Of a stretch of DNA of 64,000 nt, positions 22,679 through 33,977 are shown in pieces. The DNA comes from Grammothele lineata. Lineage: Eukaryota > Basidiomycota > Agaricomycetes > Polyporales > Polyporaceae. The notes beneath the pieces are model-generated. The model was not told the DNA's origin. It did no database searches and worked only from the letters and a program-made list of their open reading frames with translations. The stretch's first letter is position 1. Each line of letters opens with the position of its first letter. The stretch is from NCBI GenBank assembly GCA_002150815.3, contig NDFF03000398.1, positions 248,001-312,000 on the forward strand, read 5' to 3'. The position numbers and the translations under genes were made by a program.

Positions 22679-23803
22679 CTAGAATGAGGGGTATTCCCCA
22701 CCCGTGTGCGAGAAGAACTTTCCGTTGTCGGCGGGCGTCAGACCTTCCACCACCTTTAACTGTGCACTAACAGACTCTTCGGGTGTCTGCACATCCAGCC
22801 ACGGGAAGCCAATGTTGACATTCGCCTCTCCTATCTTCACCAAGGTCTCGCGATACGTGACATCTGCTGTTGTACGCACAAGCCGTGAAAGAAAGTGAAG
22901 CACGAGAAGATGTGGCTACTCACGCGTATCTCCAACCGTTTCCGACGTGTCGACGAGCCCAGGGCTGATTGTGACCACGGTAAACCCTTCGGGGGCAAGG
23001 TTGACGGCGAACTTCACGGTGGCGACGAGTGCAGCCGCCTTCGTCATCCCGTACGCAGCCATATCGCCGAATCCCACAGCAAGGATGTACTTCGGGTCAA
23101 CACCTGCAGTGCCTATGGTGACGACGCGCTTCGTGGGTCCTGCGCGGAGGAGGGGGAGAAAGGCCTGAATCGAGTGGATTACACCGAGCGCATTGATTTT
23201 GAACTGAGGTGAAATGGCCCCGCCGCGTGAGCGATCGTGCCCGAAATGAAGTATCTAGTCGGACCTACCGAGGTAATGAAGTCGGCGTCCAGCTCGTCCA
23301 TCGTGGAACTGAACGATCAGTCGTGAGTCTCTCATCTAGAACCATTAGGTCGGACAGACATGAACGTACAAGGCGTTGAAGCCTTTGGCGACGGATTCCT
23401 GCTCCATGCGGGCGGCGTTATGAACGAGGAGATCTAGCGAACCCCCAGTCACTTTCGAGACAGCTTCGGAAGCACGCTGCGTGGGATGTATCCTTGTTAG
23501 CTTCGCACGAGTCACTGGCGTAAGAATCAAACTGCCAAGACACGAACCTGGAGGGAAGGGTAATCGGCTACGTCCGCCTCGATGACGTGTACATTCTTGA
23601 GTCCCTCTGAGACCCCAGCAAGATGCTTCGAAGAGCGAGCATCCCGGACGATGGCGAACACCGTTGATTCAGGCTTGGCGGCCTATTAAATATGAGTAAG
23701 TACTTATAACTCGTTACAAATGGGCCAGGGTGCCACTCACTAACTGACGGACATACTCGAGTCCGATACCTTTGGATGCACCTATTACGGCGTAGGAAGG
23801 CAT
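22679..23803 (-). CDS. Short-chain dehydrogenase/reductase, copy 2
   Basis: Six exons (23741-23803, 23548-23682, 23370-23476, 23269-23308, 22924-23203, 22679-22866) have exactly the lengths of copy 1 at 2870 (63, 135, 107, 40, 280 and 188 nt). The protein of about 270 residues keeps GASKGIG near the N-terminus, HNAARM, YGMTK at the active site and SPGLVDT. As in copy 1, the residue expected to be the catalytic Ser lies in IGTAG, so Thr replaces it. Introns differ in sequence while exons are well kept, which indicates selection for function. The gene is inverted relative to copy 1 and ends close to the decayed partner fragment. The substrate is unknown. Confidence 0.9.
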
Positions 23804-24844
23804 CAAGCAGTTAGGAGCTAGGAGTATTTTGCGAATGTCCTTCAGACACCCGAACTTATATCTTATGTCTACTAGTCTCATATTCATCCGTGATACCCAC
23901 GATGCACAGTTGCGGCATCGAATGTGGGCCCTACTAGTTATTAGTAAGGAAGAATGTTCGAAGCAAGCATTACGAGCGGTGATATCACGGGAACCGTAGA
24001 CGCACTCCGATCGGACTTTCGGACTGAATGAGTAGCCTCCGTCCGGATATTGGGATGGTCATGGATGTGGTCGAAACATAGCCGGGCGTGGAAGGAACAT
24101 ATTCGTATTCTGTAGAGCCAGCCGGATAGCAGACAAGCTCAGGCTTTCCCTGAGTAACTGTCCATGAGTAAGTTGTAAGGTTATGGAAATGCTGAAGGAG
24201 TATCCTGTCTTGTGCTTAGTTCCTGCGAAATCATAACGTCCCAAATGTTTACTGCGTTGTATCGGGGACGAGATAGAGAATGTTGTTCAGAATACGAGGA
24301 AACGCGTTTCGTGAGCAAGGCGCTACTCACCAATTGACGATTCGGAAAGCCTGGTAGCACTTTCTGTAAGCAGTGTACTTATTCAGCAAAAGCGTAATCG
24401 TGTTGGGCACGATACGGTCGCGAGACATTGGTGTAGCTATGAAACTGCAGAACGCTAACATCGGAAGAGATGGCCAGCTTCTCCTTACTACTGAGTTAGA
24501 TCTGCGGCGTTAGTATTTGAATGAGCGAAAATCGGTGGAAGTCTACGTTAGTTCTAAAATGTTCATTTACAAACACTCCTCCTTGAATGTAGCAGAAGTG
24601 CGGGTCTGTGCAATTGCGACCCGGGGACTGAGAAGCGGGTCATCGGAGTCATGAAGGAAGACTCGCGGACGCGACGGCCCGGGACGAGAACAAGGCGGGC
24701 GCCAGACGCCCCTTGTCCTCGGCCTGTTGCTTCTTGCCCTTGTTCTTCTCTTCGCAGCTCGTCTCCTGTTCATTGCCACATCTCTCATCATGCTGCCAAC
24801 ACCGCCAGAACTTGTTCGTGCCCCCCTTCGCTTTCTAGCTCGAG
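23804..24844. other. Intergenic, no gene recognised
   Basis: A stretch of about 1 kb lies between two divergent genes. An A/T-rich TATA-like run near 23853 precedes SDR copy 2. The last 100 nt before 24845 are pyrimidine-rich leader for the F-box gene. A minus-strand open frame at 24059-24244 and a few others show no domain. Confidence 0.5.
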
Positions 24845-27115
24845 ATGGCGGCACAAGCTCCTTCCCTCGAAGACCATGCAGCCCTTGAGCGAGATCTAAC
24901 CAACCTCACGCCAACTCATAGTACTTCACCCCTTCGGACCTCTCCGGTTCAAACGGTGCTCGTTGACGATGTGGTTTTGGACAACATCTTCACCGAGCTT
25001 GATGTGGAGGATATCATTCACCTTCGCCAGGTGCGTACTCAAATGTTCTTGCTCTCGTGCTCTCGTTCCGACTCTTCCTGCAGACGAGCTCCCACTATCG
25101 CCGCCTCACCTACGAACCCGCGACATGGAAACGCATTATCTCCCGCGCAGATCATCTGCTTCCACCCGTACCCCCAACGGCGCGCTACTCATTCGCAAAC
25201 CTCACCGGCTTAGAAGCTGAGCGGCTGCTCACTCGCCCCCGTTCGCTCGCGAAATGTTGGGACAAGCCCTCGCAGGTTGCGCTCCGCCGATGGGACATCG
25301 ACGCTCACAGGACTGTGCTCGAAATGGCACTCCTTCCCGGAGGCCAGTACATGATCGCCTTGGTCACGGACCGTTCGCGAACACGCTGGTCGATCGAAGT
25401 TTACACGTCCGATTTCGGGTATTCGACTGGGTTCCCAATCGCGCGTGTCGAAACGCACACCAAAGCTTTCAATCTGCGTGCAAAATATATGGCCGTCAAT
25501 GGCGAACAAGGAATCGCTATCGCGTACGTGCGACGGGACTACAGACGGGACAAGTATAGGCAAAGGTGAGCTGCGTTCGCGTATGTGCGTCTTTCGTACT
25601 CTGAGATCGAACCCGTCGACTGAGTCGTTTCGCATGCTTCTCCAATATTCTTTTTATCTCCCATATATGCTGTATACTGACGCATACTTACTTCTAAATC
25701 CCAGATTCGACGTCAACCGTCTTACACCAGATTCCGACCAATATCCGACCATGGTCAAATACGAATGCACCGTCGTGCATATCCCTCTCAAGTGGCTCGA
25801 GCTCTTCTGCGACCACCGGGAGCCACGCTCGCCTAGCGACTACCGCACAATCGCCATGGAGCATCCGCATCCGTTTCGTCTACTAACGGAGATCGTCTCG
25901 CGTTCGCGGATATGCAACCTGATCCTTGATGAAGACGCGCATGGAAGCCCTTTTATCGCCGTTCTCAAGGTCCCTGACCGCATATTGTACAAAAACCTTG
26001 ACGGGGGATTAGGCTGCACTCTGTCTTGCCAGCCTCACCCACACTTTCTCGGTTCCGTATGTGCTTCCCACTTCTGTTTCCCTGATTTTGCCTGACACAA
26101 ATTTCAGCCTCATGCTATCCTAGCTTTTACCCTCATCCCCGCCCAGGATCAATTCCTCGTCATCCGGCGTGCTGGTCCCGACGCGCCCTCCCCAACCGAC
26201 CCCGGTTCTCCCTACTACTTCGCCGAGCTCTACCCTCTGTCCTACACCCCAGATACATCCGTCATCGCCCACCCCGTCGCGCGGAGCGCAGCACTCGCTT
26301 CTGCAGGCAATCTCTGGCGCGAAGTGTGGATCTCCGACCCTGACCGTGGCCCATCTCAAATCCCCGGACGCGACCCGTCCGTGCGCGCCGCGTTCGACCC
26401 GGGCGCGTCTGGAGAGGCACCTCCGCCCCCGCCACCCATCGTCATCTTCGTTCGCGCGGCGCAGACATACGGGATCGTGTACGAGGCGCTCTTCCCTACT
26501 CTCATCCCGTCCATCGCAGCTGCTGCGCCCGAAGCGAACGAGGAGCCCCAGCCGGCCCCTCCACCTGCGTACGTATACACGCTCTCCGAAGACGTGACGC
26601 TCCTCAATCCTGAACGCGGTCCTGACGGGCTCGACGACCTCGCGGACGTGTACGAGCACCGCGTGATCCCCGGCTCCGTCCGCCCCCTCATCTGTAGTAT
26701 CCCGTCCGGCGAAGGGAACGCCAGTCGCAGGGCGCGTGGTGCAGGTCCAAGGGGGTTCGAAATCAGGATTTTGGGCGGACTATGGGACGAACGGCTGCTG
26801 GGGCGGGAAGCCGAAGGGCAAGCGCCGGCAGCGCAAGACGAGGGAGGCGCAGGCGGCGCAGGCGATGGTGCAGGCGAACCCGCCGGTGGAGGAGCAGATG
26901 CTGCTGGTGCAGATGGGGCCACCCACGCGGACGTTCCAGTGTCTGAAGACTCAGGCTTCGCGGCACCTCGTACGTTCGCGCTCGACCCGGATGACCTCAC
27001 GGATATTTCGGCGATTGCGTGGGACGAGACGATCGGCCGTCTGTGCGTCGGGTACGCGCATGACACGCGGATTGCGGTGTTTGACTTTGCTGCGGGTGCC
27101 ACAGGATTCGCCTGA
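24845..27115 (+). CDS. F-box protein, tandem copy 1
   Basis: Four exons (24845-25030, 25084-25565, 25705-26056, 26108-27115) encode 675 residues. An F-box-like helical segment lies at about residues 38-80 (VVLDNIFTELDVEDIIHLRQ, then SSHYRRLTYEPATWKRII), which suggests an SCF substrate adaptor. The long C-terminal region alternates beta-type segments, for example MALLPGGQYMIALVTDRS, WSIEVYTSDF and FIAVLKVPDRILY, resembling beta-propeller blades without clear WD signatures. Near the end is a Gly/Ala-rich, acidic insert (about 585-640), then TDISAIAWDETIGRLCVGYAHDT, which reads like a final propeller blade. The next gene is a tandem duplicate. Confidence 0.82.
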
Positions 27116-27675
27116 CTGGCAAAAATGGGAACGTGTATGAGGTGTCTGCGTACACTGGGCCCTATGTTCTACGTTTGTGTTGGGACGGGATATACTTCAT
27201 GTACGTCTGTTTACGCGATTGGGGATCTCGAGGCTGATGAGAGACGGAATGTAGTATCCTCCTGAATTTGAACTGTTCACATCTTATCCTCATGTTTCTC
27301 CTGGTAAATTGTTCAGACTTGCTGGGATTACAGGACGCCTGATGCCAACCGCCACGAACATAAGCGTACAAAGCCGTTTACAGTACAAGGACAGTCACGA
27401 GGCTCCCCGAACCTTGCGTGCATGTCTTCAAATCCTTTCTGACGAGCCGATTGCCGACCTAGACAAGGAAATACAAGGAGCGCTGCTGCCGGCGTCAAGA
27501 CATCATGCTTCTGTGGGCGTTGGTTGTCCTAGACCCGCTTCCCGCCCTGTACTCAGCTGTACGGCTTGTACTCGTCACCCCCATCCCGTTGCAACGACGC
27601 CCATAACAATGCTATCCAGATTCCTTCATATCTCATATGCACTCGCCGTGCTATGCTCTCGTTACGTTACAAGCG
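27116..27675. other. Intergenic between tandem F-box genes
   Basis: This contains the 3' end of copy 1 and the promoter of copy 2. An upstream in-frame ATG at 27637 would add 13 residues to copy 2, but alignment with copy 1 favours 27676. No other gene is seen. Confidence 0.45.
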
Positions 27676-29863
27676 ATGTCCCAGCCATCCTCAACTCATG
27701 AAGACCATGAGATCGTCGAGCAGGACCTAGCAGACCTCCCCCCGACTTCCAGTATCTCGCGGACTGACATCTCTACTGTCAGAGCTATCCTCCCTGATGA
27801 TATCATCTTAGATAACGTCCTCACCGAGCTCGACATAGAAGATATCATTCGTTTTCGCCAGGTACATGAAACGTTGCCTCTGTGACTCATCTCTCCTTCT
27901 GACCTTTTGCGCAGACGAGCTCCCACTACCGCAACCTCACTCAAGAACCCGCGACATGGAAGCGCATAATCACCCGCGGCGAGTATCACCTCCCACCCGT
28001 ACCTCCCACCGCTCGTCACTCTTTCGCGAACCTCACCGGTATCGAGGCCGAACGGCTCCTCGCTCGGCCCCTCTCGCTCGCCAAACGTTGGGGCAAGCAC
28101 TCGCAGGAGGCACTCAGCAGACGGGACATCGACGCACATCGGACTGTGCTGGACATGGCGCTCCTTCCTGGTGGCCAGTACATGGTAGCCTCCGTCACGG
28201 ACCGGTCGCGGACGCGTTGGTCGATCGACGTCTTCACGTCCGACTTTGCGTATTCGACGGGCTTTCCGATTGCACGAGTCGAGACGCGCACTAAAGCTTT
28301 CCATTTGCGCGCAAAGTACATGTCAATTAATGGAGAGCAAGGGATTACGATTGCTTATGTACGGCGGGATTACCGGCGCGAACGCTGTACGGATAGGTGA
28401 GTTGTATTGGGACGTTATGATTGTATGTCTCGTTCTCATGTTCTGGTTTTTTCTCTTCGTGCAATGTGCTTGTTGGTGACCCGGCTTCGCCTACAGGTTT
28501 GACATCAATCGTCTTCCCCTAGATTGTGACCTGTACCCAACGATGGTCAAGTATGAATGCAGCGTGTTGCATATCCCGCTCAAGTGGCTTGAACTGTTCT
28601 GTGATGATAGGCAGCCGCACTCGCCCAGCGATTACCGTACGATCGCCATGAAACACCCACACCCGTTTCGGCTACTCACGGAGATCGTATCGCGCTCGCC
28701 AATGCGCAACTTGATCCTCTCCGAAGATGCACATGGTACGCCATTCATCGCGGTCCTCAAGGTTGCGGATCGCATTTTGCACAAGAATCTCGATGGCGGG
28801 CTAGGCTGCACTCTTTCCTGCGAGCCTCACCCGAACTTCCCCGACCTCGTACGTCTTGCTATCTTGCGTCCCACGCAACCTCTTACCTCGTGCTTTCTAG
28901 CCCCACGCGATTCTCGCATTCACCATTCTCCCAACCCAACAATTTCTCCTCATCAGGCGGGCAGGCGCTGATGTGCTATCCTCTACAGACCATGGCGCGC
29001 CCTACTACTTCGCTGAGCTATACCCTCTGTCATACGTTTCAAACACATCCACTATTGCCCATTCCGTCGCGCGTAGCGCCTGGTTCGCGTCCGCCGGCAA
29101 CCTGTGGCGCGAGGTGTGGATCTCAGAACCTGACCGCGGTCCTTCACAAATCCCCGGCCGTGACCTGTCCGTACGCGCGGAATACGGCTCCTCGAAGACA
29201 CCAGGACCCCCTCCTCCGATCTGTATCTTTGTTCGTGCGGCGCGGACGTACGGGGTCGTGTGGGAAACACTCCTCCCTACAGTCGTCCCTTCCGCTGCCT
29301 CCGCGGAATCCAACGAAGAGCATAATCCTGCCCCGCCTACGTACGCTTACATACTCTCGGAAGACTTGGAACCCCTTCTCGCTCCTCAGCCCTCGCCAGA
29401 CGGACTCGACGAGCTGGCAGACTTGACTGAGCATCACGTGCTCCCAGGCTCTGTTCGCCCGCTGGTCTGCAGCATCCCGTCCAGCGAAGCGGATGCGAGC
29501 CGTACGGCACTCGGCGTGGGTCCAAGAGGGTTTGGAGTCAGTATCGTAAGCGCGTTGTGGGACAAGGAGCTGTTGAAAGCCGAGAGGAACGGACGGGCAC
29601 CCGCACATGAGGGAGACGCTCCGGATGGCGGAAATGGCACAGATGAAGGGATGGATGACGACACGACCTCATCATCCGAAGCCTCAGAATCCGAGGGCCC
29701 AAGCTCTGCGCCACTTCGCGCGTTCGCACTCGACGAGGACGACCTGATGGACGTGTCAGCGATCGCGTGGGACGAGACTATCGGCCGTTTGTGCTTGGCG
29801 TATGCCCACGAAACTCCGATCGCTGTCTTTGACTTTGCGGCCGGTGGAACGGGACTCATCTAG
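27676..29863 (+). CDS. F-box protein, tandem copy 2
   Basis: Four exons (27676-27861, 27915-28396, 28497-28848, 28901-29863) encode 660 residues. The first three exons have the same lengths as in copy 1 (186, 482 and 352 nt) and the phases agree. The F-box-like segment (IILDNVLTELDIEDIIRFRQ, then SSHYRNLTQEPATWKRI) and the predicted propeller region (MALLPGGQYMVASVTDRS; FIAVLKVADRILHKNLDGG) are strongly conserved. The acidic, Ser-rich insert before the last blade differs most from copy 1 and explains the shorter last exon. The two copies may recognise different substrates; that is inference. Both frames are fully open, so neither looks decayed. Confidence 0.82.
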
Positions 29864-30133
29864 GTAGTGCAACGCGAGGAATGTATATAAGGCCTGTACT
29901 GGACGGTGTTAGGAGACAAACGGACACACATATATCGCACACATTTCCGGGTACAATGAACTACGTGTGACCACTGGATGCCGTGCTTGGTGGGGAGGGC
30001 CAAGGCAGGCGAGGGAGAAGACAGTCCAAAGAATCGAGAGCCACGAAATAAACCAGTAGACCCACAATCATAGTCACTTCACTAACTCCGAGCGAATCTA
30101 CACCCACCCTCATTCAGTTATAGCGCCGCTCAT

Positions 30134-33044
30134 TCAGTCCTCCGAGGCTCCTCGGGTTGAGCTTGATGCCACACTGGTGGACGTCGCAGTCGCGATGAAG
30201 CTGTCCCACGCCGCGATCGTCGCGGACGGGTATACGAACGTCGACGTCGTCGATATGCTGCCCAAGTAAATTCCGTCCTGACCGCGGATAGCGTCTACCG
30301 CCAGCGCGTGGTCTTCGCCGCCTACCGCAGGGACGGAGCTGTCGGTGACGAGGCCGGTGGTGTTGGTGCCGAAGATGAATTCTCGCGCGAGGACGAAACC
30401 CTAAAAAGGCACACTCGATATCACAGGGATACACTCGTATGAGTATCCGGAGTACGTACACGTTCTGGGGAGTTGTATGCGATGAGGTGTCCTGCGCCCT
30501 CGACTAGAATATACGTCCAGTTGCGCTCTTGGTGGACGATCCCGGCCTGCTTCCCGTCATCGTCGAACCAGGGTGTGGATGGTCGGCGCGAAAAGCCTTG
30601 TATCCCGCCAAAGGTTGTGTTCTACGCCAACGTCAAGGTGCAATCCCACTCTACACATAGCAATGCGTACCTGAATAATAACTATATCATCCGTGAGTCT
30701 GGGAGATTATGCTACCAAGCAGATACGCGTACCTTCTGTACCACGATGCGGAACGAGGGCATCATCGTTGCCAGAATAGAGGATGACATGAACGCCTTTT
30801 TCGCTAGCGTTTGTAGCGAGCTCGTTCAGGAACGTCATGGGTCTGGGAGAGGGGGCGGGCGCGGTGAGCTGGTGTTGGTATTGGGAACAACGTTGCAGCT
30901 GCAACTTACTCGGGACCTGACCACAAGTCAACTCTCGGATTATGCAAATAGAGGCCAGCTGACAAACTCACTAAAATCTTCGCCGAAGTCGGGATCGTCA
31001 AGGAACGGGTACACTATCCCGGATAGCCACGATTTGCTGGTTGGTGCATGCAAGGCTGCAACCGCGGCGGGCACTGTGACCATTATAAGTCGACTCAGTT
31101 CACTGTGACAGCCACTCAGCGGTGTAACAGGACACCTACTGTTATAAAAGTCTGTCCCGATCTTCGGGGACTCGGGCACGAGGCCGTCAGGAACCTGAAA
31201 TTGCTGTATAATGTGAGTCAGTTCGTGGTTCCCGAACACTAAACCCAGAGAAAAGTAAATTTACGTCGAAGTTGAACCCGTCCCACTCATCTGCAACCAC
31301 AATTCTGTGAGCACTGCTTCTCTGTAGAGTAGCTAGCCAAGTGGCGAATGACTCACTCCATGGAGCAGAGAAATTCGCCGCATAATCAAACATCACACCC
31401 CAGAGGTTGCATCCATAGTACGGGTCTATAGTTCCGTTTAAACTCGGTGCATGGCGGATGGGAGAATCAGAGCCAGCTCGCTTTGCCTTCTCCGCCGCCG
31501 TTGTTGCCGCATTGAGGACGGATTTGGTGAGCCGCTGCCGCAGCTTCTGGCGGCGAGCAGACAAGCGGCTGGATGACTGAGCGCCTTGCGTTCCAGGGGG
31601 ATTCAAGCTAAGGGTGGGAAAGTGCCCGCCGATCTGAGGATAGGTGAAGTTGAGGTCGTAGCCGCAGAGATGGAATCTGCATTAGCGGAGTTAGCGTCGA
31701 ACATCATTCAGGCCGTCAAGAGGTAAGGCGAACGTACTGCTCGCGGATGTACTCGAACTCATCCGTATCGTAGCTGATGAGTTGAGGATACGTCTCAATG
31801 ATAGTAAGCTAGAGTTTTCCCGGTACTTGCGTTAGTTTTCTCGTAAAGTGGATGCCAATGACAAACACGAAACTGACAGTAGGGAGCTCGTTGTAAACAA
31901 CATCGTTCCCAATCGTTCCATCGCCGATGGCGATTCTCGTGATGTGTACAGGCGGATTTTCCAGACCAAAGTATGCCTTCATGATGTATGGCTGGCGGGT
32001 TTCGTCAATACTACACCCGGCCGGTTCAAGTACGCACACATTCGCTTACGATATAAGTCCCGGCGTAGCTCTCGCCTGTCAAGTGCAGTGGGCGGGTCGC
32101 GAGACTTGGGAAGACTTTCACGAGGTTTGACAGGAAACCCATCTATTATAGACATGTCAGTCCGTAGACAGAAGTCTGTCTTCCATGAACTCACAAAATC
32201 GCTAGCCATCTCATTCTCATCGTAGACTATGAGAGTGGATAGAGATAAACCTCTATTCAGGAAGAGGAATCATATCACGTACCATAACCCGTCGAGTCTG
32301 TGGTAGACCATCCTACACCACTAGAAACATCCCTGTAAGTTGTGCATGAACGACCGTTGTGTACAGAAACTCACACTGGTTGATCGACCCATACGTAATC
32401 CGCAACCCTGTCCCAACTGAAGTTGTTCTGCACCGGGAACGACTCCGCATTCAAGTGGATAGGCCCATTCTACACGTGGAAGAATCATGAAACTCGCAAA
32501 GTCTTCGGGGACGATACCGTGACATTGACCCACCTCATATGCTTGTCCAAAGAGGCTTGAAGTGCCGGGCCTAGATAAGAGCATCAGTATCAGAACACAG
32601 CACGTGTGAGACCGTATGTTGTATACGGTACGTACCCTCCGTTCAACCATATACCCCAGGGCTCATCGGAGCGCTCTCCAGCCGCCGCAGTCAGCGAACC
32701 GTTCTCCTTCTCGAACGCCCAGAAGAAGAGCGTGTTGTTTGGGTGACCCTCCCTGTTCACCCCGACATTGCCTGCAAAGTTACGAGGGAGGGTCCAAGTG
32801 ACGTTGGGCAATGGGTCTGTGACCTCGAAGTCTGCGGGGCAGCGTAAGCGGCGAGATTTGTGAGGTGCATATACCAGCCTCCAAAGCGATGAATAGGGGA
32901 CTCACATATCTGCCATTCGGGACTGAAGTCACCCGACGGTTTTCCAGGATAGTCGTGAGGCCAGCTGCTAGGGGTAATATCCGGAGGGAGCGCGAATGCA
33001 GATGCGACTACCGCAAGGAGCGCAAGGGCTACAGACCCACGCAT
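30134..33044 (-). CDS. Serine carboxypeptidase (S10), copy A, lacking the C-terminal anchor
   Basis: Eighteen exons from ATG 33044 encode about 627 residues. A signal peptide (MRGSVALALLAVVASAFALP) sends the enzyme to the secretory pathway, where S10 enzymes remove C-terminal residues from peptides. The catalytic Ser is in GESYAGTY (about 204), the Asp in SGNDDALVPH (about 472) and the His in GAGHLIAYNSPE (about 530). Exon lengths equal those of copy B except for the last. Exons 14 (7 nt, about 30910-30916) and 16 (11 nt, 30671-30681) are micro-exons. The last exon stops at 30134 with STRGASED, before the hydrophobic tail that copy B keeps; the homologous bases continue beyond but are frame-disrupted. 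The product is probably soluble and secreted rather than membrane-anchored. Confidence 0.85.
30910..30916 (-). other. 7-nt micro-exon of carboxypeptidase A
   Basis: GTCCCGA on the minus strand has an upstream AG acceptor (GGTCAG) and a downstream GTAAGT donor. It supplies Ser-Pro and part of Glu, restoring the phase between exons 13 and 15. Skipping it would shift the frame. Copies B and C have the same arrangement. Confidence 0.8.
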
Positions 33045-33977
33045 TGTGGGAGTAGTATACGAGGAGCAAGGCGTTAAAATGCCTCTCAGCGGTAACGATA
33101 CCTTATATGCATCGAAATGTAGGCATACGATGGCCGCGATGACGAGACAAGAAGCCAGAAGCCTCTGTCCGGCACCTAGGCTGGCCCATAGTATGTATAG
33201 ATCTCACTGCCATTGCCACGATTTCGTCGGACAAAGATGTTTCCTCCACGATTCGCACGGACCGTACAGTTTAGACAAGCAGACCCTCAGATTTGACTCA
33301 AAGGGCTGGACACTGGGGCTAGCTGCGGGTAGATTTCGCTCAAGGTCAGGTTAGGATGCATGTCATGTTGTGTCGTACATGAGCGGCATTTTTTGTATTG
33401 TGTAGGGGCTCGTCGTTGACACGACGTAGAAAAGAGCCATGTACAATCCGCTGCCAAATAAGTAAACCATCAGCTCATCTGCCTTAGCATCTAACACATG
33501 CGTTGTAGCAGTTCAATATTGAGACACTCTACCCATCTCCTACAGGCCGCTCGTCCCAGAGTAGCTTCCGTAATACTCTGCCAATATGGCTCGCGGTGGG
33601 ATGAGCTTCAAGAAGTTGACTTTGCAACGTCGCTTGAAATGGTTCTTGAACCGCCACCGGACGCAGATATCGCACGAACGACCCAGGATGCAACCCAGCA
33701 GAAGCATCGAAACCAGACAGACAGCAGTAGCGTAGATAGGAGAGAGGAATGACTGTCCATCGTAGGACTCCGAGGAGTCGCCAACGGATAGCCAAAGGCG
33801 GTCCGTCAGACCGGGCCGACCGGTAAGCAAAATCGTGCTCGCTATCAAGCGCTCAAACACTTCACACGACTGACCACACCCGCACGCCTCTGTCATCGTG
33901 TTGTCTTCATAGTAGTTGAGAGGATCAAGAACCGAGACGAACATGAGCAAGATAGAGAGACATCTAGTATGAAACAG
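33045..33977. other. Intergenic between carboxypeptidases A and B
   Basis: This holds the A promoter (TATA-like, about 33103-33108) and the 3' flank of B. A minus-strand open frame at 33540-33950 (136 codons) has one hydrophobic segment (AVCLVSMLLLGCILG) but no recognised family; it is weak support for a small membrane protein. Confidence 0.4.
33103..33108 (-). promoter_or_regulatory. TATA-like box, carboxypeptidase A
   Basis: GCATATAAGG on the minus strand lies about 60 nt upstream of ATG 33044. The paralogue B has a TATA box at nearly the same distance, so the element may predate the duplication. Confidence 0.5.

Noticed and set aside
30114..33044. Carboxypeptidase A as a pseudogene
   Set aside because: All catalytic residues, splice sites and phases are intact; only the C-terminal tail is lost.
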